Shown one piece after another: positions 55,157 through 64,000 of a stretch of DNA of 64,000 bases; positions within the stretch are counted from its first letter, which is position 1, and each line of letters starts with the position of its first letter. The DNA is taken from positions 62,001 through 126,000 of the forward strand of contig MKUQ01000028.1 in the NCBI GenBank assembly GCA_001898645.1, given 5' to 3'. The position numbers and the translations under genes were made by a program. Under the pieces are notes generated by a model. It saw only the letters and a list, made by a program, of their open reading frames with translations. It was not told where the DNA came from and made no database searches. The DNA comes from Burkholderiales bacterium 70-64. GTDB lineage: Bacteria; Pseudomonadota; Gammaproteobacteria; Burkholderiales; Burkholderiaceae_E.

Positions 55157-55405
55157 ATGAAGATCTCGATCCTGATGCCCCGGCTGGGACCCAACATGCA
55201 CGAGGCGACCTTCGTGACATGGCTCAAGGGCGTCGGCGATCCCGTCACGCAGGGCGAGGCGATCGCCGAGGTGATGACCGACAAGGTCAACATCGACGTC
55301 GAAGCTCCGGCCACCGGCGTGCTGGCCGAGACGCTGGCCGTTCCCGACCAGGTGCTGCCCGTCGACGGCGTGCTGGGCAGCGTCGAATCCGGAGACTGTC
55401 GATGA
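55157..55405 (+). CDS. Stand-alone lipoyl-domain carrier protein, second set
   Basis: An 82-residue lipoyl/biotinyl-type domain. It opens ISILMPRLGPNMHEATFVTWLKGVGDPV, the usual E2 N-terminal barrel, and has the modified lysine K43 in VMTDKVNIDVEAP, followed by ATGVLAE. No subunit-binding or acyltransferase domain follows before the stop at 55403. It is placed ahead of the E1 alpha gene here, whereas in the 11-13 kb set the lipoyl gene follows E1 beta. No lipoate ligase is next to this copy. Confidence 0.82.
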   Translation: MKISILMPRLGPNMHEATFVTWLKGVGDPVTQGEAIAEVMTDKVNIDVEAPATGVLAETLAVPDQVLPVDGVLGSVESGDCR

Positions 55406-55442
55406 AGGTTCGAGTGAGCCTGTGCGGCGCGGGAGCCGCCCG

Positions 55443-56405
55443 ATGAGCGAGGCGGCGGTCTCCGGCCGCGTCGATCCGGTGGGCCTGCTGCGGGCCATGC
55501 TGGCCGGCCGCGCGCTCGAAGAGGCGATCTGTTCGACCACCGGCCACTACCACCCCGCGCGCGGCGAGGAGGGGGTAATCGTCGGCAGCTTCAGCGCCCT
55601 GGCGCAGGACGACTACGGGCTGCCGCACTATCGCGGCGCGGTCATCGCCTCGCTGGTGCGGGGGGCCGATGCGCACCGCCTGCTGGCGGGCGTGCTGGGC
55701 AAGGTCACCGGCTACACGCGCGGCCGCCAGCGCGGCGACTTCGTGGGCCGTTTTGCGCCGAACTTCTTCGGGCTGTTCTCCGGCACGCTCGGGCCGAGCA
55801 TCGGCTACGCCACCGGCGCGGCGCTGTCGTCCAAGCTCGACGCGAGCGGCCGGGCGGCGATGGTCACCTTCGGCGACGGCACCTCCAACTCGGGTCTGCT
55901 GTACGAGTGCATGAACATGGCCTCGATGCTGCAGCTGCCGGTGGTGTTCGTGTGCCAGAACAACCAGTACGCGGTTTCCATGCCGGCCGCGCGCAGCATC
56001 GGCGGCGCGGCGCTGGCGCAGCGCGCCCGGGCCTTCGGCCTGCATGCCGCCGACGTGGACGGCAACGACGTGCTGGCCGTGCACGCGGCCGTGGCGGCGG
56101 CGCTCGCGCGGGCGCGCCGGGGCGAGGGGCCCTCGTTCGTCCATGCGCTGACCTACCGCGTCGCGGGGCACTGGGCCGGCGATACCTGCGGCTACCGCAG
56201 CGCCGAGGAAGCGCAGCAGTGGCGCGAGAAGGACCCCATCGATCGCCTCGCGCGCACGCTGGTGGGCGAAGGCACGCTCGCCGCCGAGGCGGTGGAGGCG
56301 CTCGGCGCCGCCGCGCGCGAAGACATCCAGCGCGCGCTGGCCGCGGCGCAGGCCGATCCGCTGCCCGATGCCGGGGTGATCGCCGCGCGCCAGGCCTACG
56401 TTTGA
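55443..56405 (+). CDS. Thiamine-diphosphate E1 alpha-like subunit, second set
   Basis: A 320-residue E1 alpha homologue. It keeps the ThDP/Mg motif VTFGDGTSNSGLLYE, FVCQNNQYAVSMP, and GHWAGDTCGYRS. The N-terminal GQEA-type loop is replaced by GEEGVIVGSFSAL, and HYRGAV stands where the phosphorylatable loop of human E1 lies. The ATG at 55443 is used; a GTG at 55422 would lengthen it by seven residues. It overlaps no gene but is preceded by the free lipoyl gene and followed ten bases later by E1 beta. The substrate is unknown; the context suggests an oxo-acid formed late in the pathway. Confidence 0.83.
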   Translation: MSEAAVSGRVDPVGLLRAMLAGRALEEAICSTTGHYHPARGEEGVIVGSFSALAQDDYGLPHYRGAVIASLVRGADAHRLLAGVLGKVTGYTRGRQRGDFVGRFAPNFFGLFSGTLGPSIGYATGAALSSKLDASGRAAMVTFGDGTSNSGLLYECMNMASMLQLPVVFVCQNNQYAVSMPAARSIGGAALAQRARAFGLHAADVDGNDVLAVHAAVAAALARARRGEGPSFVHALTYRVAGHWAGDTCGYRSAEEAQQWREKDPIDRLARTLVGEGTLAAEAVEALGAAAREDIQRALAAAQADPLPDAGVIAARQAYV

Positions 56406-56415
56406 AGGGAACCCC

Positions 56416-57432
56416 ATGGCACGAATGACGATGGTCGAGGCGATCGTGCTCGGCCTGCGCGAGGAGCTCGAGCGCGACCCTTCGATCTTCATGATGGGGC
56501 AGGACATCGGGCCGATGGGAGGGCCGCTGCAGTCGTTCAAGGGCCTGTGGGAATCCTACGGCGCGAGCGGGCGCATGATCGATGCGCCGATCTCCGAGGA
56601 GGCCATCACGGCGGTGTGCTTCGGCGCCGCCATGAGCGGGCGGCGCCCGGTGTTCGAGCTGATGTTCTCGGAGTTCAGCACGCTCGCCATGGGCCTGTTC
56701 GCCGCCGAGGCCGGCATCGCCTTCAAGACCGACGGCGTGCTCAAGGCGCCGCTGGTGATGCGTACCAAGTTCGGCATCAGCCCCCATCGCGGGCATCCCG
56801 AGGATTTCCATTCGCTCTTCGTGCACTGCCCCGGCGTCAAGGTGGTGATGCCGTCCACGCCGCGCGATGCCAAGGGGCTGATCAAGGCGGCTATCCGCGA
56901 CGACAACCCGGTGGTGTTCTTCGAACACATGAGCCTGCTGCACGGCCGCAAGGAGGAGGTGCCGGAGGAGGACTACGTGGTGCCGCTGGGCAAGGCCGAC
57001 GTCAAGCGCGAGGGGCGCGACGTCAGCATCATCGCCTCGGGCCTGATGGTCTCGCGCGCGCTCAAGGCGGCCGAGTCGCTGGCGCACGAAGGCGTGCAGG
57101 CCGAGGTGGTGGACCTGCGCACCATTTCCCCGCTGGACGAAGATACGCTGCTGGCCTCGGTGCGCAAGACCGGGCGTGCCGTCGTCGTGCACGAGGCCTG
57201 GAAGGTCGGCGGCTCGGGCGGCGAGGTGGCGGCGCTGATCGCCGAGCAGGCCTTCCTGGCGCTCACCGGGCCGGTGGTGCGCGTGGCGCCGGCGCACCTG
57301 CCGGTACCCTTCAGCCTGCCGCTGGAGAAGGCGTTCATCCCCGACGAGCACGCCATCGTCGAGGGCGTGCGCAGGGCGCTGGGTACGGCGGCACCTGCGG
57401 GCGAGGGGACGCAGCTTGCCGGGCGGGCTTGA
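56416..57432 (+). CDS. Thiamine-diphosphate E1 beta-like subunit, second set
   Basis: A 338-residue E1 beta homologue with MGQDIGPMGGPLQSFKGLW, DAPISEEAITAVCFGAAMSG (activating Glu), FELMFSEFSTLAMG, the SPHRGHPEDFHS loop and VVDLRTISPLDED with VVVHEAWKVGGSGGEV. It is separable from the first-set protein: the two share the fold and motif order but differ throughout. The C-terminus overlaps the TRAP transporter start by 17 bases. Again no E2 acyltransferase or dihydrolipoamide dehydrogenase is adjacent. Confidence 0.85.
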   Translation: MARMTMVEAIVLGLREELERDPSIFMMGQDIGPMGGPLQSFKGLWESYGASGRMIDAPISEEAITAVCFGAAMSGRRPVFELMFSEFSTLAMGLFAAEAGIAFKTDGVLKAPLVMRTKFGISPHRGHPEDFHSLFVHCPGVKVVMPSTPRDAKGLIKAAIRDDNPVVFFEHMSLLHGRKEEVPEEDYVVPLGKADVKREGRDVSIIASGLMVSRALKAAESLAHEGVQAEVVDLRTISPLDEDTLLASVRKTGRAVVVHEAWKVGGSGGEVAALIAEQAFLALTGPVVRVAPAHLPVPFSLPLEKAFIPDEHAIVEGVRRALGTAAPAGEGTQLAGRA

Positions 57433-59287
57433 CGCAGCCCTCGCGCCACCCGCGGCGCGCGGCTGGCTCGCGGCGATCGAGCGCGGCCTCGCGCTCGTCA
57501 CGGAGGTCCCGGCGGCGCTGCTGCTGCTGGCCGAGACCCTGGTGCTGCTGGCCGGGGTGGTGTCGCGCTACGTGCTGCACCAGCCCCTGGTGTGGACCGA
57601 CGAGCTCGCGTCGTTCATGTTCATCTGGCTGGCGATGCTCGGCGCGGTGATCGCCGTGCGTCGCGGCGGCCACATGCGCATGACCACCCTGGCGACGCGC
57701 GCGCCGCCCGCGGTGCGCGCCGCGCTCGAGGCGCTGGCGCTCGCCGTGCCCGTGGTGCTGCTGGCGGCCATCGTCCTTCCGGCCATCGAGCACACCCTCA
57801 GCGAGGCGGTGATCCGCACGCCTTACCTCGATATCTCCGTGGGGTGGCGCGTGGCGGCCTTGCCGACGGGCATCGCGCTGATGCTCGCTGCGAGCGTCGT
57901 GCGCCTGCTGCGCCTGGGCCAGGGGGCGCTGTGCCTGAAGCTGCTCGTCGCGCTCGCCGTCGCGGGCGGCCTGCTGGCCGTGGCCGGACCGAGCCTGCGC
58001 GCGCTGGGCAACCTCAACCTGGTGCTGTTCTTCGTGGTGATCGTCTTCGCCGCCGTGTTCTCCGGAGTGCCGATCGCGTTTTCCTTCGGCATCGCCACGC
58101 TGGCCTACCTGGCGTTCGCCACCAGCACGCCGCTGAGCGTGCTGGTGAGCCGCATCGACGAGGGCATGTCGCACCTGATCCTGCTGGCGGTGCCGCTGTT
58201 CGTGCTGCTGGGCTACCTGATGGAGATGACCGGCATGGCGCGGGCCATGATCGGCTTCCTGGCCAGCCTGCTCGGCCACGTGAAGGGCGGGCTGTCGTAC
58301 GTGCTGCTGGGCGCGATGTACTTGGTCTCGGGCATCTCGGGCTCGAAGGCGGCCGACATGGCCGCCATCACGCCGGCGCTGTTCCCGGAGATGAAGCGTC
58401 GCGGCTACGAGCCGGGCGATCTGGTGGCGCTGCTGTCGACCTCGGGGGCCATGAGCGAGACCATCCCGCCGAGCCTGGTGCTGATCACCATCGGCTCGGT
58501 GACCGGCGTATCGATCGCCGCGCTGTTCACCGGCGGGCTGCTGCCGGCGCTGCTGCTGGCGCTGGCCCTGGCCGCGGTGGTGGCATGGCGCTACCGGCAC
58601 GAGGACACTTCGGGAGTGCCGCGCCAGGGCGCGCGCGCCATCGGACGGCTGGCGATGGTGGCGCTGCCCGCGCTCGGGCTGCCGTTCATCATCCGGGCCG
58701 CGGTGGTCGAAGGCGTGGCCACGGCCACCGAGGTTTCGACGGTGGGGATCGTCTACTGCGTGCTGGCCGGGCTGCTGTTCTACCGGCGCTTCGACTGGCG
58801 CCGCGCATGGGACGTGCTCATCGACACGGCGGCGCTCTCCGGCGCCATCCTGCTGATCATCGGCACCGCCACGGCCATGGGGTGGGCGCTGATCCAGTCG
58901 GGGTTCTCCAGGCAGCTGGCCGAATGGATGGTCGCCATGCCCGGCGGGCATACCGGCTTCCTCCTGGTGTCCATCGTGGCCTTCGTCATCCTGGGCAGCG
59001 TGCTGGAGGGCATTCCCGCCATCGTGCTGCTGGCGCCGCTGCTGTTCCCGATCGCGCGGCGGCTGGGCATCCACGAAGTGCATTACTCGATGGTGGTGGT
59101 CATCGCCATGGGCATCGGCCTGTTCACGCCTCCCTTCGGCGTGGGCTACTACACGGCCTGCGCCATGGGCGAGGTGGATCCGGACCGGGGCATGCGGCCC
59201 ATCGCCGGATACATGCTGGCCATCTTCGCGGGCCTGCTCGCGCTCGCCTTCGTCCCGTGGTTCTCGATCGGCTTCCTTGCCCAGTAG
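57416..59287 (+). CDS. Fused TRAP transporter membrane protein DctQM
   Basis: A 623-residue inner-membrane protein joining the small DctQ-type subunit (about residues 25-165, with VSRYVLHQPLVWTDELASFMFIWLAM) to the large DctM-type subunit (about 190-620, with SGSKAADMAAITPALFPEM and GLFTPPFGVGYYTACAMGEVDPDR). About 16 helices. It imports organic acids using an ion gradient with the DctP binding protein encoded next. The start is TTG at 57416 with GAGGGGACGC before it; no ATG exists at the N-terminus. The fusion is a known but less common TRAP arrangement. Confidence 0.88.
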   Translation: MPGGLDAALAPPAARGWLAAIERGLALVTEVPAALLLLAETLVLLAGVVSRYVLHQPLVWTDELASFMFIWLAMLGAVIAVRRGGHMRMTTLATRAPPAVRAALEALALAVPVVLLAAIVLPAIEHTLSEAVIRTPYLDISVGWRVAALPTGIALMLAASVVRLLRLGQGALCLKLLVALAVAGGLLAVAGPSLRALGNLNLVLFFVVIVFAAVFSGVPIAFSFGIATLAYLAFATSTPLSVLVSRIDEGMSHLILLAVPLFVLLGYLMEMTGMARAMIGFLASLLGHVKGGLSYVLLGAMYLVSGISGSKAADMAAITPALFPEMKRRGYEPGDLVALLSTSGAMSETIPPSLVLITIGSVTGVSIAALFTGGLLPALLLALALAAVVAWRYRHEDTSGVPRQGARAIGRLAMVALPALGLPFIIRAAVVEGVATATEVSTVGIVYCVLAGLLFYRRFDWRRAWDVLIDTAALSGAILLIIGTATAMGWALIQSGFSRQLAEWMVAMPGGHTGFLLVSIVAFVILGSVLEGIPAIVLLAPLLFPIARRLGIHEVHYSMVVVIAMGIGLFTPPFGVGYYTACAMGEVDPDRGMRPIAGYMLAIFAGLLALAFVPWFSIGFLAQ

Positions 59288-59320
59288 CCGCCTTTGCCCA
59301 CACTCGAAAGGAGACACTCC

Positions 59321-60331
59321 ATGCAACGTGCCACACGGCGCACCCTGCTCGCAGCCGGATCGGCCGGCACCCTCGGCCTGCTCGTTCCGCGCTGGGCGCA
59401 GGCGGCGGAATTCACCTACAAGTACGCCAACAACCTGCCGCCCGCGCACCCGATGAACGTGCGCGCGACGCAGGCGGCGGCCCGCATTCGCGAGGAGACG
59501 GGAGGGCGCTTCGAGCTGCAGATCTTCCCCAGCTCGCAGCTGGGATCGGACAGCGACCTGCTCAGCCAGGTGCGCTCGGGCGGCGTGGAGTTCTTCACCA
59601 TGGCCGGCGCGCTGCTGGCCACGCTGGTGCCGATGGCGGCGATCGACGGCGTGCCCTACGTGTTCGCCGACTACGACGCGGTATGGAAGGCGATCGACGG
59701 CGGGCTGGGCGCCACCATCCGCGGCGAGATCGCGAAGTTCAACCTGGTGGCCATGGAGAAGGTCTGGGACAACGGCTTTCACCAGACCACCACCAGGAAC
59801 CGCCCCATCCAGGTTCCCTCGGACATGAAGGGCCTGAAGATCCGTACCGGCGCCAGCGCGCTGCAGGTGTCCATGTGCACCGCGCTGGGCGCCTCGCCCA
59901 CCACGATCAACTTCAACGAGCTCTACTCGTCGCTGCAGACGGGCGTGGTCGACGCGCAGCTCAACGCCCTGGTGGTGATCAAGACAGCCAAGCTCTACGA
60001 AGTGCAGAAGTACTGCTCGCTCACCAACCACATGTGGAGCGGCTTCTGGTTCCTGGCGAACAAGCGCGCCTGGGAGCGGCTGCCCGAGAATGTGCGCGGT
60101 GTCGTGGCCAGGCACCTCGATGCGGCGGCGCTGGCCGAGCGCGCCGACATCGCCGCGTCCAACAAGACGCTGCAGGACGAGCTCGCTGCCGCGGGCATGA
60201 GCTTCAACAAGCCCGATCCGGCGCAGTTTCGCCAGGCGCTCGCGCAGGCCGGCTTCTATCGCCAGTGGAAGGAGAAGATGGGTGAGCGCGCCTGGGGCGC
60301 GTTGGAGGCGGCGGTTGGTACGCTCGCCTGA
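59321..60331 (+). CDS. TRAP transporter substrate-binding protein DctP
   Basis: Periplasmic binding protein of 336 residues. The N-terminus QRATRRTLLAAGSAGTLGLL carries twin arginines and an AQA-A cleavage site near 27, so export may be Tat- or Sec-dependent. The DctP fold shows GGRFELQIFPSSQLGSDSDL, GVPYVFADYDAVWKA, DMKGLKIRTG with the ligand-contacting Arg, and VDAQLNALVV. AAAGGAGACACTCC precedes the ATG. The substrate is probably a carboxylate, by family analogy. It is the second importer in the block, next to the Liv system. Confidence 0.9.
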   Translation: MQRATRRTLLAAGSAGTLGLLVPRWAQAAEFTYKYANNLPPAHPMNVRATQAAARIREETGGRFELQIFPSSQLGSDSDLLSQVRSGGVEFFTMAGALLATLVPMAAIDGVPYVFADYDAVWKAIDGGLGATIRGEIAKFNLVAMEKVWDNGFHQTTTRNRPIQVPSDMKGLKIRTGASALQVSMCTALGASPTTINFNELYSSLQTGVVDAQLNALVVIKTAKLYEVQKYCSLTNHMWSGFWFLANKRAWERLPENVRGVVARHLDAAALAERADIAASNKTLQDELAAAGMSFNKPDPAQFRQALAQAGFYRQWKEKMGERAWGALEAAVGTLA

Positions 60332-61151
60332 GGCCGGTGCGTCCGACGGCGGCTGCGCCGAGGCGCGGCCGTCAGCGGGGGCGGCCGCGGGCACGGCCCT
60401 CGTCACGGGCGCGGCCTCCGGCATCGGCCTCGCGGTGGCCCGCCTGCTCCTCGAGGAGGGCTGGCGCGTGCTGCTGGCCGACGCCGATGCGGCGGCGCTC
60501 GCGGCGCTGCGCGACGATCCGGCGCTCGCCGATGCCGCCCGCGCGCAGCTGCTGCGGCTCGACGTCACCGACGAGGCGGCAGTCGCACGCGCGGTGCAGG
60601 ACATTCCTGCCGACCGGCCCTTGAAGGCGGTGGTCAATTCGGCCGGCATCGGCCATAACCTGCCGTTCGAGCAGACCAGCGTCGAGCTGCTGCGCCGCAT
60701 CGTCGACGTGAACCTGGTGGGCACCTTCATCGTGTGCCAGGCCGCCGCCCGCGCCATGCGCGCCGCGGGCGGCGGCGCCATCGTCAACATCTCCTCCGGC
60801 TCGGGCCTGCGCGCCAATGCCGGGCGCGCGGCCTATGGCGCTTCCAAGGCGGCCGTGGAGATGCTGAGCAAGGTGATGGCGGTCGAGCTGGCGCCGCTGG
60901 GCATCCGCGTCAACACGGTCGCCCCCGGGCCCATCGAGACGCCTCTGGTGGCGCGCATGCATGGAGAGGCCGATCGCCGGGCGGCGCTCGCTACCGTGCC
61001 CCTGCGCCGCTATGGCCGCCCGCAGGACGTGGCACGGGCAGTGGCGTTCCTGCTGGACGAACGCTCGTCTTCCTTCGTGTCCGGAGAGACGCTGTGCGTG
61101 GACGGAGGCTTTGCCGCTGCCGGGGCCTTCGTCCATCCTGCTTCAGGCTAG
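60315..61151 (+). CDS. Short-chain dehydrogenase/reductase (SDR 3)
   Basis: Classical SDR of about 278 residues. TGAASGIG, the Asp in VLLADAD (favours NAD), NSAGIG, VNISSGSGLRANAGRAAYGASKAAVE and DGGFAAAG are present. TTG at 60315 with GGAGG exactly six bases upstream was preferred; it overlaps dctP by 17 bases. A GTG at 60282 gives a 50-base overlap and 11 more residues. It is the last plus-strand gene of the block and runs head-on into marR. It could oxidise a hydroxy-acid or a ring alcohol. Confidence 0.85.
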   Translation: MVRSPEAGASDGGCAEARPSAGAAAGTALVTGAASGIGLAVARLLLEEGWRVLLADADAAALAALRDDPALADAARAQLLRLDVTDEAAVARAVQDIPADRPLKAVVNSAGIGHNLPFEQTSVELLRRIVDVNLVGTFIVCQAAARAMRAAGGGAIVNISSGSGLRANAGRAAYGASKAAVEMLSKVMAVELAPLGIRVNTVAPGPIETPLVARMHGEADRRAALATVPLRRYGRPQDVARAVAFLLDERSSSFVSGETLCVDGGFAAAGAFVHPASG

Positions 61152-61160
61152 TGCAGGACA

Positions 61161-61637
61161 CTAGGCCTTCGCGTCCTCTTCGGGCATGTCCGCCCAGTGG
61201 CGGGCGCTCGCGATCAGCCTGGTCAGCGTCTTGCGGAACTGCCGCAGCTCCTCGGGCGAGAGCGCCTGGGTGAGCAGCTCCTGGCGCCACAGCAGGGCCG
61301 GCAAGGACTCGTCGTACTTGGCCCAGCCTTCCGGCGTGAGGAATACCGCCTGCTTGCGGTTGTCGTCCGGGTGGGTCTCGAGGCGAACGTACTTCTTCAG
61401 CACGCGCAGGCTGCGGCTGACCGTGGTCTTGTTCAGGCCGGTGGCGTGGATGATCTCGCGCTGGCTCAGGCCCGGACGGCAGGCGATGACCAGCATCAGG
61501 CGCCAGTCGTTGAGCGTCATGCCGGTGTAGCGGCCCATCTGCGCATAGAAGGGCCGGCTGATGAGGTTGCTCAGCACGCCCACCTGGAAGGTGAGGGCTT
61601 TCTCGACGTCGAAGATCTCGCGGCGGGCGCGGGCCAT
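61161..61637 (-). CDS. MarR family regulator
   Basis: A 158-residue winged-helix regulator. The DNA-binding part is GLSQREIIHATGLNKTTVSRSLRVLKKY (recognition helix NKTTVSRSL), followed by the wing LETHPDDNRKQAVFLTPEGW. An N-terminal helix forms part of the dimer. MarR proteins of catabolic clusters usually bind the aromatic or acyl-CoA inducer. The ATG at 61637 fits; an upstream frame has no conserved start. It is convergent with SDR 3, divergent from tagA, and marks the right edge of the block. Confidence 0.87.
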   Translation of the reverse strand: MARARREIFDVEKALTFQVGVLSNLISRPFYAQMGRYTGMTLNDWRLMLVIACRPGLSQREIIHATGLNKTTVSRSLRVLKKYVRLETHPDDNRKQAVFLTPEGWAKYDESLPALLWRQELLTQALSPEELRQFRKTLTRLIASARHWADMPEEDAKA

Positions 61638-61764
61638 GGCGTGGTGCGAAGGGGCAACGGTGCGGCATCTTACTGTACCCGCGGCGCGGCGCGCAGCGTC
61701 GCGGCGGGCGGGCAGCGGGGCTTCGTGGCACACTGCGCTGTCCAGGTCCGTTCGAGGTGCAAGG

Positions 61765-62439
61765 GTGTCCTCCGGCGCATCCGGGGAAGGCTGTTTCAAG
61801 GGCGCCGACGGCGCGCTGCGCTGCGCGTGGTGCGAGGCCACGCCAGCCTATCGGCACTACCACGACCACGAGTGGGGCTTCCCGAGCACCGACGACCGGC
61901 ACCTGTTCGAGAAGCTGTGCCTCGAAGGCTTCCAGGCCGGGCTGAGCTGGCGCACCATCCTCGACAAGCGCGAGGCGCTGCGCGACGCCTTCGCAGGCTT
62001 CGATCCCGAGCGCGTGGCGCGCTTCGACGAGCGCCGGGTGGCGAAGCTGCTCGCCGACCCGCGCATCGTGCGCCATCGCGCCAAGATCGAATCGGCGATC
62101 AACAACGCGCGCCGCGCGCTCGAGCTGCGCGAGGCATTCGGCTCGCTGGCCGCCTACGTGTGGCGCTTCGAGCCGCCGCCGGCGTCGCGCCCGAAGCGCC
62201 TGACCTGGGAGATCCTCAAGGGCCTGACCTCGTCGCCCGAGTCGGCGGCGCTGGCGCGCGACCTCAAGCAGCGCGGCTGGACCTTCGTCGGCCCGGTCAC
62301 TATGTACGCGTTCATGCAGAGCGTGGGCCTGGTCAACGACCATCTCGAAGGCTGCCACGTGCGTCAGGCCGCCCTGCGGGCGCGCGCCGGCCTGGTGCCG
62401 CCGCGCCGGGAGCCGGTCGGCCAGGAGCCGGTCGGCTAG
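61765..62439 (+). CDS. tag: DNA-3-methyladenine glycosylase I
   Basis: Base-excision repair enzyme for 3-methyladenine. The 224-residue product contains the Tag signature [46 protein letters not shown] and the zinc-ligand pair in [12 protein letters not shown] at 61765 is used because the conserved core begins about 20 residues later. A longer frame has no conserved sequence. The tail [10 protein letters not shown] is a short duplication. A T6 run follows the stop and may belong to a terminator. It restores core-genome content before ppiD. Confidence 0.92.
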   Translation: MSSGASGEGCFKGADGALRCAWCEATPAYRHYHDHEWGFPSTDDRHLFEKLCLEGFQAGLSWRTILDKREALRDAFAGFDPERVARFDERRVAKLLADPRIVRHRAKIESAINNARRALELREAFGSLAAYVWRFEPPPASRPKRLTWEILKGLTSSPESAALARDLKQRGWTFVGPVTMYAFMQSVGLVNDHLEGCHVRQAALRARAGLVPPRREPVGQEPVG

Positions 62440-62476
62440 TATTCGTTTTTTCCCCTTTCCGACCGGAACGCTTCGC

Positions 62477-64000
62477 ATGTTCGACGTAGTCAGAAAACAC
62501 CAACGCCTGATGCAGCTGCTGCTGCTGGTGCTGATCTTTCCGGCGTTCGCCTTCTTCGGCATCCAGGGCTACGAGCAGTTCTTCTCCAGCGAGGGCGCGG
62601 TGGCGAAGGTGGGCTCGAGCAAGATCACGCAGCAGGAGTTCGAGCAGGCGCAGCGGCGCCAGCTCGAGCAGCTGCGCCAGATGCTCGGCCAGCAGATCGA
62701 TGCTGCGGCGCTCGATACGCCGCAGGCGCGCGCCCGCATCCTCGACGGGCTGATCGCGCAGCGGGCCCTGCTGGCCGAGGCGGCGAGCGAGCGCATCAGC
62801 ATCCCCGACGAGCAGGTGCGGCGCACGATCCGGACCATCCCCGGGCTGGGCAACCCGGACGGCAGCTTCGACGTGGAGCGCTACCGCTCGCTGCTGCGCG
62901 CCCAGGGCAAGAGCGAGGTGATGTTCGAGAACGAGGTGCGCAGCGACCTCGCCCTGCAGACGTTGCCCGAGGCGGTCTCGCAGACGGTGATGGTGCCGGC
63001 GGCGCTGGTCGACCGCATCATCGAGATCGCCGAGCAGACGCGCGAGATCCGCACGCTCGCCTTCCGCACCGACGACTATGCCGCGAAGGTCTCGCCGACC
63101 GAGGCGCAGCTCAAGGCCTACTACGAGCAGCACGCGGCCGCCTTCGAAGTGCCGGAGAACGCGAAGGTGCAGTACCTCGTGCTCTCGGCCGACGCGGTGG
63201 CCCGGCAGATCAAGGTGTCGGAGGCCGATGCGCGCGCCTATTACGACCAGAACAAGACGCGCTTCGCCACCCCCGAGGAGCGGCGCGCGAGCCATATCCT
63301 GATCAAGGTCGAGCCGGGCGCCAACGAGGCCGCGCGCAAGGCGGCGCGCGCCAAGGCCGAGGCGGTGCTGGCGCAGCTTCGCGCCGGTGCCGATTTCGCC
63401 GCGCTGGCCAGGGCCGAATCGCAGGATCCGGGCTCGGCGCCCGCCGGGGGCGACCTGGGCTTCTTCTCGGCGGACATGATGGCCAAGCCCTTCGCCGACG
63501 CGGTGTTCGCGCTCAAGCCCGGCCAGACCAGCGACATCGTCGAGACCGAATTCGGCTTCCACATCATCCGGCTCGCGGAAGTGCGGCCGGGCACGCAGCG
63601 CAGCTTCGAGTCGGCGCGCCCCGAGATCGAATCGGAGATCCGCGCGCAGCAGTCGAGCAGCCGCTACGCCGAGGCGGCCGACACCTTCAGCAACCTCGTC
63701 TACGAGCAGCCCGACTCGCTCGAGCCGGCCGCCGAGCGCTTCGGCCTGACGGTGCAGGGCGCCGACCACGTCGAGCGCAGCGGCGTCAAAGACCTGCCGC
63801 GCGAGAGCCCGCTCAACAACCCGCGCCTGCTGGAGGCGCTGTTCAGCGCCGATTCCATCGCCACCAAGCGCAACACCGAGGCGGTCGACGTCGGCAACAA
63901 CACGCTGGTGTCGGCGCGCATCGTCGATTACCGCCCGGTGCAGCGCAAGCCCTTCGAGACGGTGCAGGACGAAGTGCGCCGCCGCTACACGCAGGATGCG
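62477..64000 (+). CDS. ppiD: Peptidyl-prolyl isomerase PpiD, 3' end beyond window
   Basis: Periplasmic folding factor anchored in the inner membrane. The 508 visible residues show an N-terminal membrane anchor ([19 protein letters not shown], about residues 11-29), a SurA_N-like chaperone domain ([21 protein letters not shown]), and a parvulin domain at about 262-370 ([55 protein letters not shown]). The gene runs off the end at base 64000. In related genomes it follows hupB and the two tRNAs directly. Confidence 0.95.
   Translation, partial: MFDVVRKHQRLMQLLLLVLIFPAFAFFGIQGYEQFFSSEGAVAKVGSSKITQQEFEQAQRRQLEQLRQMLGQQIDAAALDTPQARARILDGLIAQRALLAEAASERISIPDEQVRRTIRTIPGLGNPDGSFDVERYRSLLRAQGKSEVMFENEVRSDLALQTLPEAVSQTVMVPAALVDRIIEIAEQTREIRTLAFRTDDYAAKVSPTEAQLKAYYEQHAAAFEVPENAKVQYLVLSADAVARQIKVSEADARAYYDQNKTRFATPEERRASHILIKVEPGANEAARKAARAKAEAVLAQLRAGADFAALARAESQDPGSAPAGGDLGFFSADMMAKPFADAVFALKPGQTSDIVETEFGFHIIRLAEVRPGTQRSFESARPEIESEIRAQQSSSRYAEAADTFSNLVYEQPDSLEPAAERFGLTVQGADHVERSGVKDLPRESPLNNPRLLEALFSADSIATKRNTEAVDVGNNTLVSARIVDYRPVQRKPFETVQDEVRRRYTQDA

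Noticed and set aside
36193-62476. Integrative element with att sites at tRNA-Asp
   Set aside because: No integrase, excisionase or repeat of the tRNA 3' end was found near the right edge, so integration at the tRNA is not shown.
62440-62476. Rho-independent terminator of tag with T6 run
   Set aside because: The T6 run is clear, but the upstream sequence gives only a four-base stem, so it is left out as a feature.

Overview
The window reads as a chromosome segment of a high-GC betaproteobacterium, most likely in Burkholderiales. The evidence is the gene order phaB-phaR, tRNA-Leu-tig-clpP-clpX-lon-hupB-tRNA-Val-tRNA-Asp and mfd/ispD-ispF, together with PHA metabolism, an hpnCDE squalene cluster and branched-chain (Liv-type) ABC transport. 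No integrase, transposase, phage gene or CRISPR array was seen.

Layout. 1-10.9 kb is mostly core metabolism: the end of phaB, phaR, rimO, a PEP-CTERM lectin-like protein behind a sigma-54-like promoter, serB-mfd, ispD-ispF and a TrpB2-type tryptophan synthase beta chain. 11-14.2 kb is a four-gene operon (E1 alpha, E1 beta, a free lipoyl domain and a lipoate ligase homologue) preceded by a perfect FNR/ANR-type box. 14.3-16.8 kb is a DUF3501 / HdrC-like Fe-S protein / rubrerythrin trio. 16.9-31 kb holds envZ-ompR, tsaB-rimI-udg, lplT, alr-radA, hpnCDE, tRNA-Leu, tig and clpP. 31-36.3 kb holds clpX, lon, hupB and two tRNAs.

36.3-61.6 kb is a catabolic block lying between tRNA-Asp and ppiD, a spot where related genomes usually have ppiD directly. 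The minus-strand half encodes a complete Liv-type ABC importer, a degenerate acyl-CoA ligase, an enoyl-CoA hydratase and an iron-type alcohol dehydrogenase. The plus-strand half starts with a TetR regulator. It continues with two acyl-CoA dehydrogenases, two acyl-CoA ligases, four SDR-type or DUF35/thiolase-fold proteins, an alpha-methylacyl-CoA racemase-like CaiB protein, a second E1 alpha/E1 beta/free lipoyl set, a fused DctQM-DctP TRAP transporter and a third SDR, and ends against a convergent MarR regulator. Together they look like uptake, CoA activation, beta-oxidation-like breakdown and possibly aldol cleavage of a methyl-branched or alicyclic carboxylic acid. The substrate cannot be named from sequence.

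Points that stand out: two E1/lipoyl sets both lacking an E2 acyltransferase and an E3; a thiolase-fold protein whose nucleophilic Cys is Ser, paired with a DUF35 protein; an acyl-CoA dehydrogenase with Asp at the usual Glu base position; an ispD with no plausible AUG/GUG/UUG start; and two long palindromic elements that supply the stop codons of clpX and hpnE. The window ends inside ppiD.
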